From the NCBI GenBank assembly GCA_949358305.1, contig OX442323.1, positions 5,952,001 to 6,016,000 of the forward strand: 64,000 nucleotides of DNA. Direction: 5' to 3'. Numbering within the stretch: position 1 is the stretch's first letter; each line of letters begins with the position of its first letter. The notes below the pieces were generated by a model. That model was not told the DNA's origin. It did not search any database and saw only the letters and a program-made list of their open reading frames with translations. A program made the position numbers and the translations under genes. This DNA comes from Strigamia acuminata. Lineage: Eukaryota > Arthropoda > Chilopoda > Geophilomorpha > Linotaeniidae. Of the stretch, positions 23,801 to 32,920 are shown piece after piece.

Positions 23801-24012
23801 ATAAATAAATATACCTGTTATTGTTTTTTTAATTTATTTATTATTTTGTTGTTGTCCATTTCACAGGTCCCGCTGGTCAACACGTGCGTCTCGTGTCAGT
23901 TCCACGCTTCAGTGAATCCTGTTCGTGCGTTCTGGTCAACCTGAGGACCCTCGAGTCCCATTTGATGACGTTTGATGATTCGTACTTAGAAACACCACTC
24001 GAAATGAAATGA
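4752..24012 (+). CDS. PolD2: DNA polymerase delta small (B) subunit, POLD2
   Basis: POLD2 is the regulatory B-subunit that bridges the catalytic subunit and POLD3 in replicative polymerase delta. Ten exons join in frame: 4752-4923, 5048-5169, 5237-5360, 6862-6976, 7044-7239, 7300-7380, 7436-7593, 7652-7779, 8936-9037 and 23867-24012. This gives 447 residues; the human protein has 469. In order there are an N-terminal segment with [13 protein letters not shown], an OB-fold region with [11 protein letters not shown], and the calcineurin-like (inactive phosphatase) domain. The latter shows [46 protein letters not shown] and FLGSSGQ, then [18 protein letters not shown]. The last exon carries [11 protein letters not shown] and ends LETPLEMK. 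The final intron of 14,829 bp is exceptional beside the others (51-1501 bp). The start is the first ATG after the MITE. Borders are by eye, but every junction keeps frame and homology. Confidence 0.92.
5400..6836. repeat. AT-rich ~26 bp minisatellite in POLD2 intron 3
   Basis: Tandem repeats with a consensus close to TAACATTGTTTACATAAATACATTTC, in roughly 35 divergent copies, fill most of intron 3. Variants with ATTTTATAC or TTTATAGG are interspersed, suggesting a higher-order pattern near 6300-6700. The array is interrupted at 5506-5883 by a hAT-like MITE. Short, poorly matching units persist left of the MITE, so the array existed before the insertion. Confidence 0.85.
5506..5883. mobile_element. 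hAT-like MITE with 8-bp target duplication
   Basis: The terminal inverted repeats begin TAGACTTTGACCGATA and are rich in CCGATATCGG-type words. The 8 bp ATTTCTTG occurs directly before (5498-5505) and after (5884-5891) the 378 bp element. An 8-bp duplication points to the hAT superfamily. A second, inner palindrome around ACGATACGTTTTAGAAACG lies near 5608-5660. No coding capacity. It inserted inside the minisatellite of POLD2 intron 3. A one-ended relative lies at 20728-20833. Confidence 0.82.
8502..8692. repeat. 21-bp tandem array in POLD2 intron 8
   Basis: About nine units close to TCACAAAATTTGTGATTTTTA. Each contains the palindrome CACAAAATTTGTG, so the array can fold on itself. Read on the minus strand it gives a spurious seven-residue protein repeat; I do not regard that as coding. 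Confidence 0.85.
9904..10050 (+). repeat. Diverged dispersed repeat, copy A
   Basis: Similar in the same orientation to 11648-11815. Shared words include AATATACTTAATTC, ATTGTAAA and ATATTTTTGAACC, followed by a gap-rich stretch. It is old and of unknown family; neither copy shows clear inverted ends. Confidence 0.6.
11648..11815 (+). repeat. Diverged dispersed repeat, copy B
   Basis: Partner of the copy at 9904-10050. Both begin near AATGCATTAT..TTTAATGTAC and contain AATATACTTAATTC and ATATTTTTGAACC. It lacks about 15 bp present in copy A. Confidence 0.6.
12572..13163 (+). repeat. Repeat element with ~30-bp tandem core, copy 1
   Basis: A 5' block starting TTGTGCACGCGAGCACTGTCGG is followed by a tandem core of about ten units close to CCATTAAAAATCCAAATATC. 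The 3' end is GC-rich, with CCCGCGCTTTATTAGAGACC followed by CGCGCAC. The same plan occurs at 53978-54308 and 55176-55795. It looks like one non-autonomous element family whose internal minisatellite varies in length. Confidence 0.6.
14460..14720. repeat. Region with repeated ATAACGAAT words (possible pogo/Tigger relic)
   Basis: It starts CAGTCGAAACTCTTTATAAC and contains at least four ATAACGAAT words: two at the left (near 14477-14500) and two at the right (near 14672-14700). They are in direct orientation, not inverted, so this is not a simple MITE. Similar words occur at pogo/Tigger-type ends, but the assignment is weak. Confidence 0.35.
14773..15193. mobile_element. 421-bp MITE with TAA target duplication (PIF/Harbinger-like)
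   Basis: The inverted ends GGGGCCGTCCATAAATTACG match over at least 25 bp, and the subterminal G-runs and GTTACG words also mirror each other. TAA precedes (14770-14772) and follows (15194-15196) the element. A 3-bp T-A duplication fits PIF/Harbinger. The AT-rich centre has no ORF. It is well preserved. The G-tracts of 7-10 bases near both ends are unusual. Confidence 0.75.
16240..17550 (+). pseudogene. Non-LTR retrotransposon (LINE) remnant, split by a MITE
   Basis: The first part (16253-16561) has a coiled-coil-like segment, [16 protein letters not shown], compatible with a LINE ORF1 or linker, but this is weak. The second part (17224-17460) is a clear reverse-transcriptase N-terminus: [17 protein letters not shown], then [10 protein letters not shown] and [18 protein letters not shown]. 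This is the pattern of jockey/CR1-type LINE RT. The catalytic YxDD region, endonuclease and 3' end are missing or decayed. The 400 bp MITE at 16717-17116 interrupts it. It is in the same orientation as POLD2 and within its last intron. Non-functional. Confidence 0.7.
16717..17116. mobile_element. 400-bp MITE inserted in LINE remnant
   Basis: The inverted ends AGTTCACATGGATGCGTT match at the two sides, and further GCATGCGTT- and GCGCGTTGA-type words are repeated internally. The flank is TTAA on the right and TAAA on the left, perhaps a mutated TTAA duplication as in piggyBac-like elements. No ORF of transposase type. Confidence 0.7.
17826..17862. repeat. (ATTT)n microsatellite
   Basis: About nine perfect ATTT units just after the LINE remnant. 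Confidence 0.9.
17890..18132. mobile_element. 243-bp element with CCTCTCATTGTGC inverted ends
   Basis: The left end CCTCTCATTGTGCGCG is mirrored at the right as GTGCACAATGAGAGG. Inside, TAATGGAGATCA followed by AGAAATTT or AGGAAATTT occurs twice in direct orientation. The GTGCGCGGG word near the right end resembles the 3' hairpin of the repeat family at 55750, so it may be a short relative. Confidence 0.55.
19723..19862. mobile_element. 140-bp near-perfect hairpin (MITE)
   Basis: Arms of about 65 bp are reverse complements, with a loop near GAATAACA. The ends read GCATTCAAAAACTC. The left arm contains TGACGTCA at 19774. If transcribed within the POLD2 intron it would form a long RNA hairpin. 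Confidence 0.8.
20063..20600 (+). other. Possible 3' remnant of a LINE
   Basis: An open frame (20063-20464) ending [11 protein letters not shown] is followed by a less AT-rich stretch and then an (AAT)n tail at 20585-20601. A short A-rich microsatellite tail after a coding-like stretch is typical of LINE 3' ends. I recognise no domain. Confidence 0.3.
20728..20833 (-). mobile_element. One-ended copy of the hAT-like MITE
   Basis: It is the reverse complement of the right end of the element at 5506-5883, starting TAGACTTTGACTGATATCG and continuing for about 106 bp with a handful of mismatches. Similarity ends abruptly after ATTAAAATTAAAATGTC; the other end is absent. Confidence 0.8.
21828..22088. 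mobile_element. 261-bp hAT-like element with 8-bp target duplication
   Basis: The ends are CAGGGGCGCATCCAG (left) and CTGGATCCGCTTCTG (right, its inverted partner). The flanks are CCATTAAA (21820-21827) and CCATTAAG (22089-22096), an 8-bp duplication with one change. The inner sequence has repeated CTAAAAAT-type words and no ORF. Confidence 0.75.
22297..22392. mobile_element. ~96-bp mini-MITE with ATTCCGATTCTAAG ends
   Basis: TACGGTAACATAAAATTCCG at the left matches the reverse complement of CGGAATTTTACGGTA at the right. The arms also share GATTCTAAG. A TA lies at each end. No coding capacity. Confidence 0.65.
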
Positions 24013-24050
24013 AGAATTGATCGGCGATCGCAGAGTGAAGTGTGAAAATG

Positions 24051-24056
24051 AATAAA
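24051..24056 (+). terminator. POLD2 poly(A) signal candidate
   Basis: An AATAAA hexamer lies 39 bp after the POLD2 stop codon, followed by an A-rich stretch. A second AATAAA lies near 24113. The close spacing suggests a very short 3' UTR. Confidence 0.5.
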
Positions 24057-24059
24057 ACG

Positions 24060-26060
24060 AAAAAAATAATAAAAAAAAGGAGAAAGAAAAGTGATTGATA
24101 CATCGATTTGGGAATAAACAGCGGGTAAGTGCATCCAGAAAAATAGTGAGCAACACTAGATACACTTCAACCGTAGATAGAGATAAGTTTATCTTATCAG
24201 TATTTACGCTTCAACTGTGTTTGTGTTGAATTTTCGTGCGCCGATGAATGAATAAGTGAATTAATAAGTGCGTGAGCGAGTGAGCGAGAAAGAAAATGGA
24301 AATTTCTCGCCATCAGATTTCGGGCATCGGTCTCGGGAGTACTGCGTGTGTGTCAGTGTCTGTTGTACTGTAAACGGATTGTGTTGACTCCGATGTCTGG
24401 GGAGCCACGAGCACAAACAGGAAGCCTCTGTTTGGATTCGTCTCCGCCCTGTGCCAGATTGAAGAGACCAACTCATTAGCATGCAATTTCTTCAGCCGCC
24501 GTCGCAGCATCAGTTGCTTTGTCTCAACTTGCAATTAACTTGCGAACTTGCATCTAAATATATATCTCATCAGCGGATTTAATTATCGAGTTTACCTTCT
24601 TTTTTTTTAAATTTTCCCTCCATTTATTAATTTAAAAAGAAAAAGAAGTAAAACATTAAAACGAGATGGTTTTCAGCGGATTTGTTCTGCTTTTTGTGCC
24701 TTAATAAATTAAATAAATTTAATTTTAATCCGTCCATTGTGCGTGGGGGTTTTTGATTGAATTTATTTCTGTTTATAGTGGGCAAAACAAACGTGTTATT
24801 TAATCCGGTGCGTTTGAGTTTGTTTTATTCCTTATTAAAAGAGTGAGCAGTTCGGTCGCCTTGGCAACAGTGCCGAGGTCATTGAGGACCACGAGTCTCC
24901 GCATTGGCGAGGCGTGAACTTGGAAGTGTACGCGTTTTGGAGTGACGTCAGTGAGTGGGATGTGCATCCTCCAGAAATAGAAAGAAGCTTGGTTAATCTC
25001 GAGGATGCACGAGTTTGCGGCGAGCGCCATCTTTCTTCTCCACCTTTGGTTGTGGAGGGGTTGCGATAAGGGACTTAGCAACGCTCGGTTGCCACCAACA
25101 TCCGGCAAATGGATGTCGTAAGACGTGACAGGGGGAACGACCCGAACGTGCAAAGAGTGAACAAAAATGTATTCTGTCGACGAAATTTTTTTTTTTTTAT
25201 ATTCTAAATGGGTTTTTTTATTTTATTATTTTTTTGGACCTTTTTTGTATAATTCCAAAGTTTTTAGCGATTTGGAAATCGACAGATGTGATGTGTTGAG
25301 TGGATGGAATTAGTTTTTTGAATTTATTTTTTGAGCGATGGAAAAGCCGAGTGTTGATAAATGGTGTTGATGATTGGTACAAGGTGCGCGCGAAATGCGG
25401 ATGTCTCGATAGACGTGTATTGTGGTTAATTTTTGAGTTTTCCGATGTGGTTTTGACGTATTGACGAGATTGCAAACTTCCCCTAGGTGCGAGTGGCGAG
25501 TAAATTGGCTGCCGGAATGTTAATAAGAGATAGAGTGGGTTGAAAAATGGAGTTTTTACGTCGGCGGATGGATGGATGGATTGGCCGCAAATAATATATT
25601 TAGTGCAAGGAAAGCACTGAAAGATTTATTTAGCGGGTTAAACGGTTTGAATTCACTGATTAGTTTTTACACAATTCAGAAACTCCTTAACTTTGAATTT
25701 GTGGCAATGCTTGTTAGTTTACGTGTCTGGGACTAGTCTGAGTGCAAAGCACACGCTTTTATGGGTTACTAAATATTGTTTAATATGAAGCTTTATTAAT
25801 TTCTAATAAAAAATTTAGATAAAAAATGTTTTCTTTAATTAGGGTGAACAATTTTCCCACATTGTACACTTTTGCTCGACTTAAGAACAAGTTCTCGGAA
25901 CCATACTCGTTAGTAAGCTGAGGAGTTTCTGTATGTTATTACTCCGCTTTAAGCGGCATGCTGCTATAAGTAAAATTGCCAACTTTTGGAAATCTCAGGT
26001 AAAAATGGGGTTTATCAGCAGTCTGGTCAAACCCACGCTACAGCTTAAAGTGGGATAATG
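24060..26060. other. POLD2 downstream interval with a GC-rich island
   Basis: Mostly AT-rich. At 24838-25150 the composition becomes GC-richer and both strands are open. The plus frame (24838-25068, no ATG) reads FGRLGNSAEVIEDHESPHW and ends in TAA. The minus frame contains an AAGATGGCG start context near 25030. I cannot assign either. TGACGTCA occurs at 24943. The rest shows nothing supported. Confidence 0.35.
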
Positions 26061-26067
26061 CAGTGGG

Positions 26068-27012
26068 TGCATTCAAACTTAAAAAGACGAATTATCTTCT
26101 CCTTAAATCACTTAAAGAACTGAATTCTCGAGTGAACATGCTAAAAACACGATCGTTTGGATGGCCAAAGGAGCCAGTTTGCAGATGGTCAAAATGCGAC
26201 CGTTCGCCTTGCTGGTTGCTGAATAACTTGTGGACTGCTGCGGGGGCCCACACTACTTCCGGAAGGTCACTTCCGGGGCCCATTGGTTAATTCCAGGGCC
26301 CGCAGCTCCACCTGGTTGCACGAGAAGTGCGAGAGCTGCACCAAGTGCATTCCGCTGCAGGTAAGTGATCAGCGCACAGGGGCAGCTGGTCACAATTTCT
26401 TTCCTTAATTCGTGTTGCATTATTTAGAACGTTGTGGAAAAATATTAACAAATCGCATTATACGTGGACATGGGGCTTGTTTTCATACAAAACTCCTAGT
26501 TCGCGTTATACGTGGAGCGTGTACTGTAGTGTTTTGACTTCACTACTTTTCAGAGTGTCTTGATGGTGTTGATATAGGTTTAACTTGGGATTGAAATAAA
26601 CGACATGTTTACCATAGAATTTCGGGTGTCGGCTAGTTTATTGCATATAAAGAGAAAGACGGGTTGCTAGGCTGTGCCTAGCAACTCGGTACAATGATAT
26701 TAATGTATTGTTACGATTATGGTTATATTAAATGGGTCAGAAGACACAACACGTCTACCTACAACATGTGGTATGTATTACACATAACACACACTGTACA
26801 CAATCGAAATCTTTTGTAGTAAACAAAAAGCAGTTGCTTTCTACACTCCACTCGTGTCAGACATTCTAGACTCGTCCATGGGACTCTGACCAACTTTGCA
26901 ATAGCTAATAACAGTGCTTAGGCATATCTGTATGATGTAAAAGACGTCATATCCTGTTTGGAGTAGTTATTTCGGACAAATAAGTGAATTCGTCTTTTGA
27001 AGTTTGAATGCA
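26068..27012. mobile_element. 0.95-kb element with TGCATTCAAACTT inverted ends
   Basis: TGCATTCAAACTT plus AAAAAGACGAATT at the left is mirrored at 26986-27012, with one or two mismatches over about 27 bp. No flanking duplication was obvious. Inside, 26297-26360 looks like a 64 bp exon: acceptor TTCCAG, donor GTAAGT, and an open frame giving STWLHEKCESCTKCIPLQ. That peptide has a CxxCxxC spacing but no assignable domain. The element could be a transposon that captured an exon, or the similarity may be chance. Confidence 0.5.
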
Positions 27013-27254
27013 TCAATCGTGTGACGTCAATCCGAGTTGGGAGCGACGTCACGTAACGTTAGAAACGTTCGAAACATGAAAATGTTTATTTGCGGCTGGT
27101 TTTGTTATGGTAACGCATTATTTCTATTCGGATGATGGAGATGAAGGGAAAATTGTTAGTTACTGCTGAATAAAAAGCAGAGAGTTAACATTTGGCGATT
27201 GCAGACTGGTGTGGGTCTTGAATTTCAGTTTTGGTTACTAGGAAACGTGCAAGT

Positions 27255-27374
27255 TTAATTAATTCGGATCTTCTTTTGTGGCTGCATCTGAATCATCTTG
27301 CGCACAATGGAAGGCAGGGGGGTGACCTGGGCTGCGATTACTTGTCTCTTACCATTGTGCTCTGCACCTGTTGC
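27255..27374 (-). CDS. Candidate last coding exon of dimm (C-terminal 39 residues)
   Basis: This 120 bp stretch on the minus strand follows a TGTCTGCAG acceptor and is open for 39 codons (ATGAEHNGKRQVIAAQV, then PLPSIVRKMIQMQP) before TAA. It stands out by composition from AT-rich surroundings. It can join in phase 0 to a strong GTAAGT donor at 30598, just before the stop of the dimm coding exon. Spliced this way, dimm would be 279 residues with a basic tail in place of its last six residues. I know of no conserved C-terminal motif to prove it, so this is inference. Confidence 0.35.
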   Translation of the reverse strand, partial: ATGAEHNGKRQVIAAQVTPLPSIVRKMIQMQPQKKIRIN

Positions 27375-27379
27375 CTGCA

Positions 27380-30300
27380 GACACTGAAGAGATTTTCGTC
27401 CATATGTTATCGAATTGAAATTACAGAAGTGTTTTTTTGTTGTTGTTGTTGAGGTTTTTGAATTTATTATTTAAGATTGGCATGTTTTGTTGATTGTATG
27501 ACATTTTCCTCTGCAGGGATGGAAAAGAAGTAAACATATTTGTGTTTTTTTTTTTCTCAATGCAAACAGTTTATTTCAAACAAATGATCAAACAACTTAT
27601 TTGCCCAAACATTTACATAATCATTGAAGGCATGGGAATTCAGGAAAATTTTTTTTACTTTTGTTTGTTTCTACAGGAAGAGAGAGAGACCTTTAACATT
27701 GATGCATAGCAGTTGGAATTGAACAAAATGGGAAGAATTGAAAATATAATATTAAATAATATTTACAAAAAGTAGTTTTTGAATCGTTTTATAACAGTTT
27801 TATTTTTTTTTTATATTTTTTTTTTTTTTTTTTTTTTATAAGAATAATTCGATATTTTATTTTTTTTTGCATCATTCCACATTTAATGGTCATTTTGTCA
27901 GATAGAATTAGGAGAGAGAGAGAGAAAAAGACGTTGAACTGCCGTTGGAAACAGACGGGGGTTTGGGAACGGGAGATTTAGACGCCAGTTGCCATGGAGA
28001 TTGAACTACATGACGGATTGATGACACAAAAACGCTGTCTTGTTTACGTGATGATGCACTATATCCTATCATGAGGATGTGGACTCAAACCAGATACAAA
28101 TTGGGGTTTATGTGGGCAAAGAAAACAAGAGTAAATGCAATAGCTGACATTCGTTAAATTTTTTTTTATCCGAAAATAATTGATGTTATTAATTTATAAT
28201 TCGATTTTTGTTAACATTTTCAAACCAAAAAAAAAAATTATTTTATTATTATTACTTTTTAATATAGAAATTCAGTTTTTGAAACCATACGCCATTTTAA
28301 ATTTAAAAGAAATTATTTTTTTTTCTATTTTGGAAGATTGAAACGTTTACATGATGTAAAAATCAATGAATATGAAATGAGGCCTGCTTTAGATTTAGCT
28401 CATTACGTTAGAAACAAGACTTGGGAAGTCAAATCTTGGTCACTTTTTTTAATTTTAAAAATTTTTTTTTTATTATTTTTTTTAAATTTATTTGTAAATT
28501 GGAAGATGGAAAATAGGTAGCAGGCACATCATCTCGAATGGACCAAAGTCTGAAGTAGATAGTGGCAGGGTCGTTTGGGAATAGCAAGTAAAATTGGGAA
28601 GCAAACCAAATCTTGGAAGATGATATATATATCATGAGGCAGTGAAATCACCTTGTCAGTCTGCTTTTTAATATTTCAAATTTAATATCAATGTTTTATT
28701 TATATTTATATATATTTTTTTATCTCTTTTACGGAATTTCCGAATGTTAAGAAATGAATTTTTCAAAAACGAGAAAAATGATGGTTTTTTTTTTTTTTTT
28801 TTTTTTGTTTTTCTGCTTTAAAAGTAATGGGAATGGCTATTGGATAAAGTCTTTAACTTTTAAATTTTTCTTACTTTCGTTACTTCCACAAACATCGCAA
28901 TATTCGAAATGAAAACAAAACAAATTTAATAACAGCAATCAACCGTATGGCAAAAATGTTTTAAGAGAAGCTAAAAATAACTATATACATAATTTATAAT
29001 ATAAAATAGCAAATTGAATGAACAAGTATATATTATCTATTTTTTTTTTCAAATTTGTTTATTTAAAAAAAAAAAGTAATTAAAGGGGACAAATTAACCC
29101 TGCCCTTACTTGTTAGTGGCTTGTACTTCCAGACTCTAGTTTCGTTATTTTAAAATTTAGATTTAAAGCTGATTATTTTTTTTTCTTTTGCTCGAATTAA
29201 ATTGCATAGAAATAAAAATGATTACTTTGATGTCTCGAGTATACTTGGAAGTAGCCAACCTTCTATTTGAGCGCCTTTTTTTATATATTTTTTTATTTTT
29301 TTGAAAAAAAAATGATTGGAATGACTTTTCTTCAATTTTTCTTCAATTTTTATAAAGGAAAAAGATAAAAATGACACCTTAATTTGCCCAAAACGAGACT
29401 TTTTAAGTATATTTTTCATAGAAAATAAATAATGGACATTTTGTAACTGTTTTCAAACGTCTGAATAAGAAAATAAGTCTCTGGGAAACAAAACAGTAAG
29501 GAAATGTATAGAGCAAAGCATGAAATGAAAATAAAATGTATTTTATGTTAAACGGACAACAAGTGGGAAGTTGGTTCGTATCGGAGGGGCGATGGAGTGG
29601 AAAGAATTAGAATGGATTAAACAGATATGAGAAACTGCTCTAAACACGTATGGCATAGACAATCAGTGATTTAATGAATGGGGAAGGTTACAAGTCCACT
29701 TAAACCAGTAAATTTTGTCTCGGAAAAAGTGGTTTTTGCATTTATTCCCTACTATATATTTTTTTTTATATATTTTTTTAATTATTTCATTAAATATATG
29801 TTAAATTATAATTTTTTTTTCTTTTAAAAAATACTTCTGACCAGAAATTGGTTCCTTACTTTGTGTTGGAATCACATAATTGATGAAAACTTAATTCGTA
29901 TCATTTGACACATTGAAATGCAGTTTGTTGTTGTTGTTATATATTTCTTTTTTTTTGTTAGCAGCAACGATAAAAAAAATTTTCTCTGAAAATTATAAAT
30001 ATTTGGACAAAATATATATTATTATATCGTCAATCGTATATTTATATATATAATTATATATTATATAGAAATTTTTTGTCCATCTCGTCCCGAACATCGA
30101 CATCTTTCATTTTCTCTCCAGTCGTTTCTCCCATGATCTCCCTTCACATGTAAACACCGTTCGAATGATATGTTGCTTTTTCAATGTGTTTCTTAATTAA
30201 AAATGGAATTTTACAATTCATTAAAACATTGCACTCCACAAAACTAACATTTCCTTTCGAAACTAACGACTTAAATACTAAACTTAAACCTGTTTTTTTT

Positions 30301-30577
30301 TTCTATTAAATAAAAATGTGCAATACCAATTAAAAACCCCATTTTTTTGTTTGTTTTTCTTTTCCGTTAAGTATACACGTCTTTAGCTAGTAAAATGATG
30401 TGAATTGATGAAAAGTTTTTCATTTTGTTTTTCCCCTCATTTTTTGCTTAATTATTATTATTATTTTTTTTTATCAAGAAATACTAACACATATCACATC
30501 TTGACGAAAAAAATTACTTCTCGTTCGAAAAGTCCGGTTTGAAATTCTCCATATTATTTATTCTGCTTTCGTTTGTT
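27380..30577. other. AT-rich interval left of dimm coding exon
   Basis: Long poly-T and poly-A tracts (for example 27805-27840 and 28785-28806) and TA-rich words near 30000-30070. No ORF or element stands out. If dimm ends at 30578 this holds its 3' UTR; if the 27374 exon is used it is an intron. Confidence 0.5.
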
Positions 30578-31321
30578 TCAATACAAACTGGAACTTACTT
30601 CCGCCTCGCTCTCTTCGTCGGAAATGGGCGGCGCTGTAGTCTGCTGCATACCGGGATAAAAGACATTGTCCGCACCTTTGACTGGAGGATTGCTGAGTGC
30701 GTCTTCGTCGTCACCGTTGCCGTCTTCGTCGTAGGTCGGTAGGGCAGCATAAGGTTTCTGTTCACCACGCATGTCACATATGACATTTGTTAAAGCCATG
30801 ATGTAGTTTTTGGCCAAGGTTAGCGTCTCGATTTTACTCAGTTTGCGCTCCATTTTCACGTGCGGTATCACTTCTCGAAGGGCTTGGAACGCATCGTTCA
30901 AGCTGTGCATGCGCATTCTTTCACGCTCGTTGCTCTCTAAGCGTCGCAAGTTGCGTTCACGGGCACTGACAGTAGTCCGCCGCCGTCTTCCCGAAGAGGA
31001 ATTTCCGCCGGGTCCTCGGCGCTGCTGTTTGCCGACCCCGCTCGCGCCCAGTGCGCTTTTGCTCGTGTGCGCGGACACGCCGCTGCCGCCACTGTGCACG
31101 TCGTCGCTCACGGAACTCGAATCTGTCGATTCGCCCGTTGGCGAGGGCAGTTCTGGTGCGGGCCTCTTTAAGGACAGCTTTTTGGGTCGCAGGCCCAGCC
31201 CCGATTGACGGAATATGTCGTCCGGCACGTCGTCGGACCAGCTGTTTTCGTTTGCCACTTGGAGGTGGTCGAAAGTTGCATCCATCGCCGACACTATGTC
31301 TTTACTCCTTGATTTCATGAC
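30578..31321 (-). CDS. dimm: Dimmed/Mist1-type bHLH transcription factor, main coding exon
   Basis: Dimmed (Mist1, BHLHA15 in vertebrates) drives secretory capacity in peptidergic neuroendocrine and other secretory cells. The 246-residue frame starts at ATG 31316-31318, three bases after a CTAG acceptor. Residues 1-110 are low-complexity Ser/Gly-rich, 111-123 basic ([13 protein letters not shown]). The bHLH at about 124-181 shows [20 protein letters not shown], a helix 1/loop with [19 protein letters not shown], and helix 2 [15 protein letters not shown]. These are diagnostic Atonal-superfamily, Dimm/Mist1-clade residues. An acidic stretch follows the domain. Stops lie in frame upstream of the ATG for two of three candidate 5' exons. 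A strong GTAAGT donor at 30598 cuts off the last six codons, so an alternative C-terminus is possible. Confidence 0.9.
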   Translation of the reverse strand, partial: VMKSRSKDIVSAMDATFDHLQVANENSWSDDVPDDIFRQSGLGLRPKKLSLKRPAPELPSPTGESTDSSSVSDDVHSGGSGVSAHTSKSALGASGVGKQQRRGPGGNSSSGRRRRTTVSARERNLRRLESNERERMRMHSLNDAFQALREVIPHVKMERKLSKIETLTLAKNYIMALTNVICDMRGEQKPYAALPTYDEDGNGDDEDALSNPPVKGADNVFYPGMQQTTAPPISDEESEAEVSSSLY

Positions 31322-32920
31322 CTAGAAATAATCAAAAATAAACACACGTTAGTTTTTATGTTTAAAATTTGGGGCAATGTTGACCGTGTTGTTGCAAACT
31401 CTGGAGAAAGGATCAGAATCTTTCTTAAATTTTTGGGATTCAGATGGAGATTCAGGAAGATTTAGGACCAATTTTTTTCAAAATCGTACGAGATCTCGCA
31501 AAATGTCGCATATTCTTGCAAAAAATCTCGTAATTTTTCGCAAAAATTTCGAAATTTTTCGCAAAAATCTCGCAATAGATTCGGGAGGGATTCAGAAAGA
31601 TTCAGCCGATTGTCATATCTTCGGTATTGGGTTTTTTTTTACTGATTGTGTTCTATTCTTCAAGTTCTGCATATTTGCAAAAGAAAATGCAATTAGATGA
31701 GTTTTCGTAAAATGCAGAAATTTCAGAATTCGATTTTTAAATGGGAGGATAAAAATATGAAATAAGATTAAATTTAGAAGCGGTTAAACGAGTGGGACGT
31801 GCAGAGAAGAGAACCCTGCGGGGAGCTTTCAGTTTGTCTTGGATGATTGGTAGATGAAAGCACTTAGTTGTATGAAGGGGGCTTAGAAATTGAAGGCTGC
31901 TGTTATCTGTCCCGTGTTGTATACAATAGTGCTTTGGATGATATCTGCGGTGTCGGACTAGGCAATGCGGTCTTGTTTCTTTTCACGACCAATCAAGTGT
32001 AATTCGCGCGACAACATTCCATTTATTACTCGTTTGCCTTCATACCCATCGCCTAGTAACAAAGAGACATATACACACACAACAGTTCAAACAAATTCAT
32101 CAATGGATTGATTTATGTCGTCGTAAATCAGTTTTTAAATTTTTATTTCGCCATTTGTGAGATTTGTGTGCCAAATTAAATATTCAAACGGCGGTGACTT
32201 GTGGGTATGACGTCATTGGAGGTTTGGGGCTGGGAAGATGAGAATTACTCGTTTTCCTCAAGTGAGGCATCAATTTCCTGTGGGTGAACCACCTTGCGTT
32301 AGTTTCTCTACAGGACGAAATTAGATTTGAGCATCGCTATTCATTTATTTTCACCCACAGCGTCGGGAAAAGAATGGCCGGGCGCGTGAAAACGGACGAA
32401 ATGCCTGTCAAAACACAATAAACACGAACGATGATAGATGCTCAGCTGTTGATGACTGCAAACGGGCAAACTTTAATCACTAATCCCCAAGAACAACAGC
32501 CACGAGGGGAATTCACTAACAATCGCGCCCCCTACACGGGAGGATATGAGTTTCTCTCACAACTGCTTTCGTGATGTTTTAACTCGGGGCTTGTTTTTGT
32601 TCGACACGACCAACTTGGATGGCACCCAAAGGGATATGAAATTGCGGTCACAAGATACTCATATAAAATGTAATTTGCAATTTACTGCGGGGGAAATATT
32701 GTTTCAATCACTACACGTGGAATATGGGTGTAGAAGTTTTGTTGTGAGAATGGTGGGAAATGTTTGTTTTGGTAAGGTAAAAAGTGAAATATTTATGTCG
32801 ACTTTAAAGGAGTTTTAAAGATTATTTAATTCCCATAGGGGAGTATGGGGAGCTCCCTGCACGAATTATTGGTTGTCTCTAGAAGGATTCAGGGGGCAAT
32901 GGGAAATTTATCTTTAAGAT
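31322..32920. other. dimm intron, right of coding exon
   Basis: AT-rich, with clusters of CGCAAAAAT-type words near 31490-31575 that form a short imperfect repeat. TGACGTCA occurs at 32208. No gene seen. Confidence 0.45.

Larger units (their letters stand above)
9038..23866 (+). other. Giant last intron of POLD2 (14.8 kb)
   Basis: It runs from a GTAAGG donor to a TTTCACAG acceptor, and the two coding sides join in frame at a glycine codon. Annotated separately within it are a diverged repeat pair, minisatellites, a LINE remnant and at least six MITE-like elements. The rest (9040-9890, 10090-11640, 11850-12570, 13170-14450, 15200-16240, 18140-19720, 20840-21820 and 22400-23860) is AT-rich, with poly-T tracts, a C10 run near 10321 and chance ORFs. 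I see no supported nested gene there. Confidence 0.85.

Noticed and set aside
24261-24534. Two overlapping 73-codon minus-strand ORFs
   Set aside because: Different frames of the same patch, no domain; POLD2 3' flank.
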